Part shown: positions 63,540 through 64,000 of the stretch, one piece after another
Layout: every line of letters begins with the position of its first letter
Position numbering within the stretch: position 1 is the stretch's first letter
NCBI RefSeq assembly: GCF_000775915.1
Contig: NZ_BBLT01000004.1
Coordinates: forward strand, 248,001-312,000
Source of the DNA: Sporocytophaga myxococcoides
Lineage (GTDB): Bacteria; Bacteroidota; Bacteroidia; Cytophagales; Cytophagaceae
Direction of reading: 5' to 3'
DNA length: 64,000 nucleotides
Notes under the pieces: model-generated
What the model was told of the DNA's origin: nothing
Seen by the model: only the letters and a program-made list of their open reading frames with translations
Database searches by the model: none
Program-made: the position numbers and the translations under genes

Positions 63540-63862
63540 ACAATTTAGATTTATGAAAAACAGAATCAGCTCTAATGATTTGAAAGGTCTATTAAGCCTA
63601 AAATATTAATTAGTGAGGCGCTTTCAAAAATTATCGTTGGTAGTTGTAAAGATATCCGAACTTTCAACTTACTGCATTATTCAAAATAGACTAAATTTAG
63701 CTTAATCCCGCCAATGGAATTATTAACAAACTTTTTTAAAGCAAGGGAATTATATATGCTTAGCTACATGAAACTCTTTTCCATAATTCATAATGAGGTC
63801 TCCTTATACGATTATTAATGCAATGATTTAGCTTTAAGGAAAAATACAAATGCGTTCACCTA
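63540..63862. other. Intergenic region holding the second motif copy
   Basis: 323 bp without a supported gene; a 20-codon frame from 63758 has no support. It contains the motif at 63682-63715. Confidence 0.5.
63682..63715 (+). promoter_or_regulatory. Candidate operator, copy 2
   Basis: 34 bp matching 61575-61608 at 28 positions. The core here is CTAAATTTAG (63691-63700): the two central bases differ from copy 1, but palindromy is kept. It has the same orientation relative to its downstream minus-strand gene as copy 1 has to tolC. Confidence 0.5.
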
Positions 63863-64000
63863 TTAACCTTTTATCAGACTATCAAGAGCTCTGGTAACCT
63901 TTGGTTTGCTGATATCTTTTAATGTATATTGATTAAGGTAATCATAGAAGGCATATAATGCGCTTTTCAGAACTGATTTAAAACCACAGCTATCAGCAAG
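63863..64000 (-). CDS. Rrf2-family transcriptional regulator, C-terminal end (partial)
   Basis: 45 codons to the stop at 63863; the rest is beyond the window. The sequence LADSCGFKSVLKSALYAFYD, then YLNQYTLKDI, matches the dimerisation helix region of Rrf2/BadM proteins, including the Cys that in some members binds an Fe-S cluster. These regulators sense iron-sulfur status, NO or redox. Confidence 0.65.
   Translation of the reverse strand, partial: LADSCGFKSVLKSALYAFYDYLNQYTLKDISKPKVTRALDSLIKG

Noticed and set aside
63421-63609. Plus-strand frame of 62 codons
   Set aside because: It lies mostly antisense to the membrane protein gene at 63075-63539 and lacks a coding pattern.
1-64000. CRISPR arrays, prophage, conjugative or defence islands
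   Set aside because: No regularly spaced repeats with unique spacers, phage structural genes, relaxase, restriction-modification or toxin-antitoxin genes were recognised. The heptamer arrays have no spacers.

Overview
The window is a 64-kb piece of a low-GC Bacteroidota chromosome, most likely from the Cytophagales (a Sporocytophaga/Cytophaga-type genome; the genus is an inference from gene content). Support comes from two proteins with type IX secretion sorting domains, the order parA-parB-DUF5683-dapB-lepB, several promoters of the Bacteroidota form (TTTG upstream, TAnnTTTG at -7), the absence of strong Shine-Dalgarno sequences, and an ISAon1-type insertion sequence.

Layout. 1-8000: 3' part of pyrG, yidC, a 650-bp gap holding DnaA boxes (a replication-origin candidate), then parA, parB, a DUF5683 gene, dapB and lepB. 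8000-12600: ung, apaG, two methyltransferases, kdsA and a coiled-coil membrane protein. 12700-22000: a T9SS-secreted protein, the ribosomal operon rpsF-rpsR-rplI, a GSCFA protein, a DUF255 thioredoxin-like protein and priA. 22000-31300: lipoproteins, a TPR protein, an AsmA-like protein, a U32 peptidase-family protein, small membrane proteins and a frameshifted pseudogene. 31400-39000: a long minus-strand run (dnaG, three glycosyltransferases, ribBA, surE). 39200-49000: cytochrome c, Mrp, a NifU-like protein, a tandem D-Ala-D-Ala ligase fusion followed by a PASTA protein, a second T9SS protein, a site-2 protease and a HAD hydrolase. 49000-51100: a tRNA with CAU anticodon and a complete insertion sequence that splits a gene. 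51500-64000: an OmpR-type two-component system, a SulP transporter plus beta-carbonic anhydrase, two small genes, a TolC/HlyD/MFS efflux operon with a divergent AraC regulator, a hemerythrin-like protein, a membrane protein and the end of an Rrf2 regulator.

How the genes fit together. Most of the window is housekeeping: replication and segregation (dnaG, priA, parAB, candidate oriC), envelope biogenesis (yidC, lepB, kdsA, the ligase/PASTA pair, glycosyltransferases), translation and cofactor synthesis. The last 15 kb is more accessory: regulated efflux, anion/bicarbonate handling and IS activity.

The most notable observations are: (i) an IS element with a perfect 8-bp target duplication, whose removal restores a 164-codon gene in frame; (ii) a family of 7-bp-period repeats just downstream of stop codons, almost always in the same orientation relative to the gene; (iii) a 34-bp motif with a conserved palindromic core in the efflux/AraC promoter region, with a second copy 2.1 kb away; (iv) an origin candidate upstream of parAB; (v) a double-length fused D-Ala-D-Ala ligase; (vi) a membrane-protein pseudogene broken by two compensating single-base shifts at or near homopolymer runs. 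I did not find a clearly new multi-gene defence or metabolic system.
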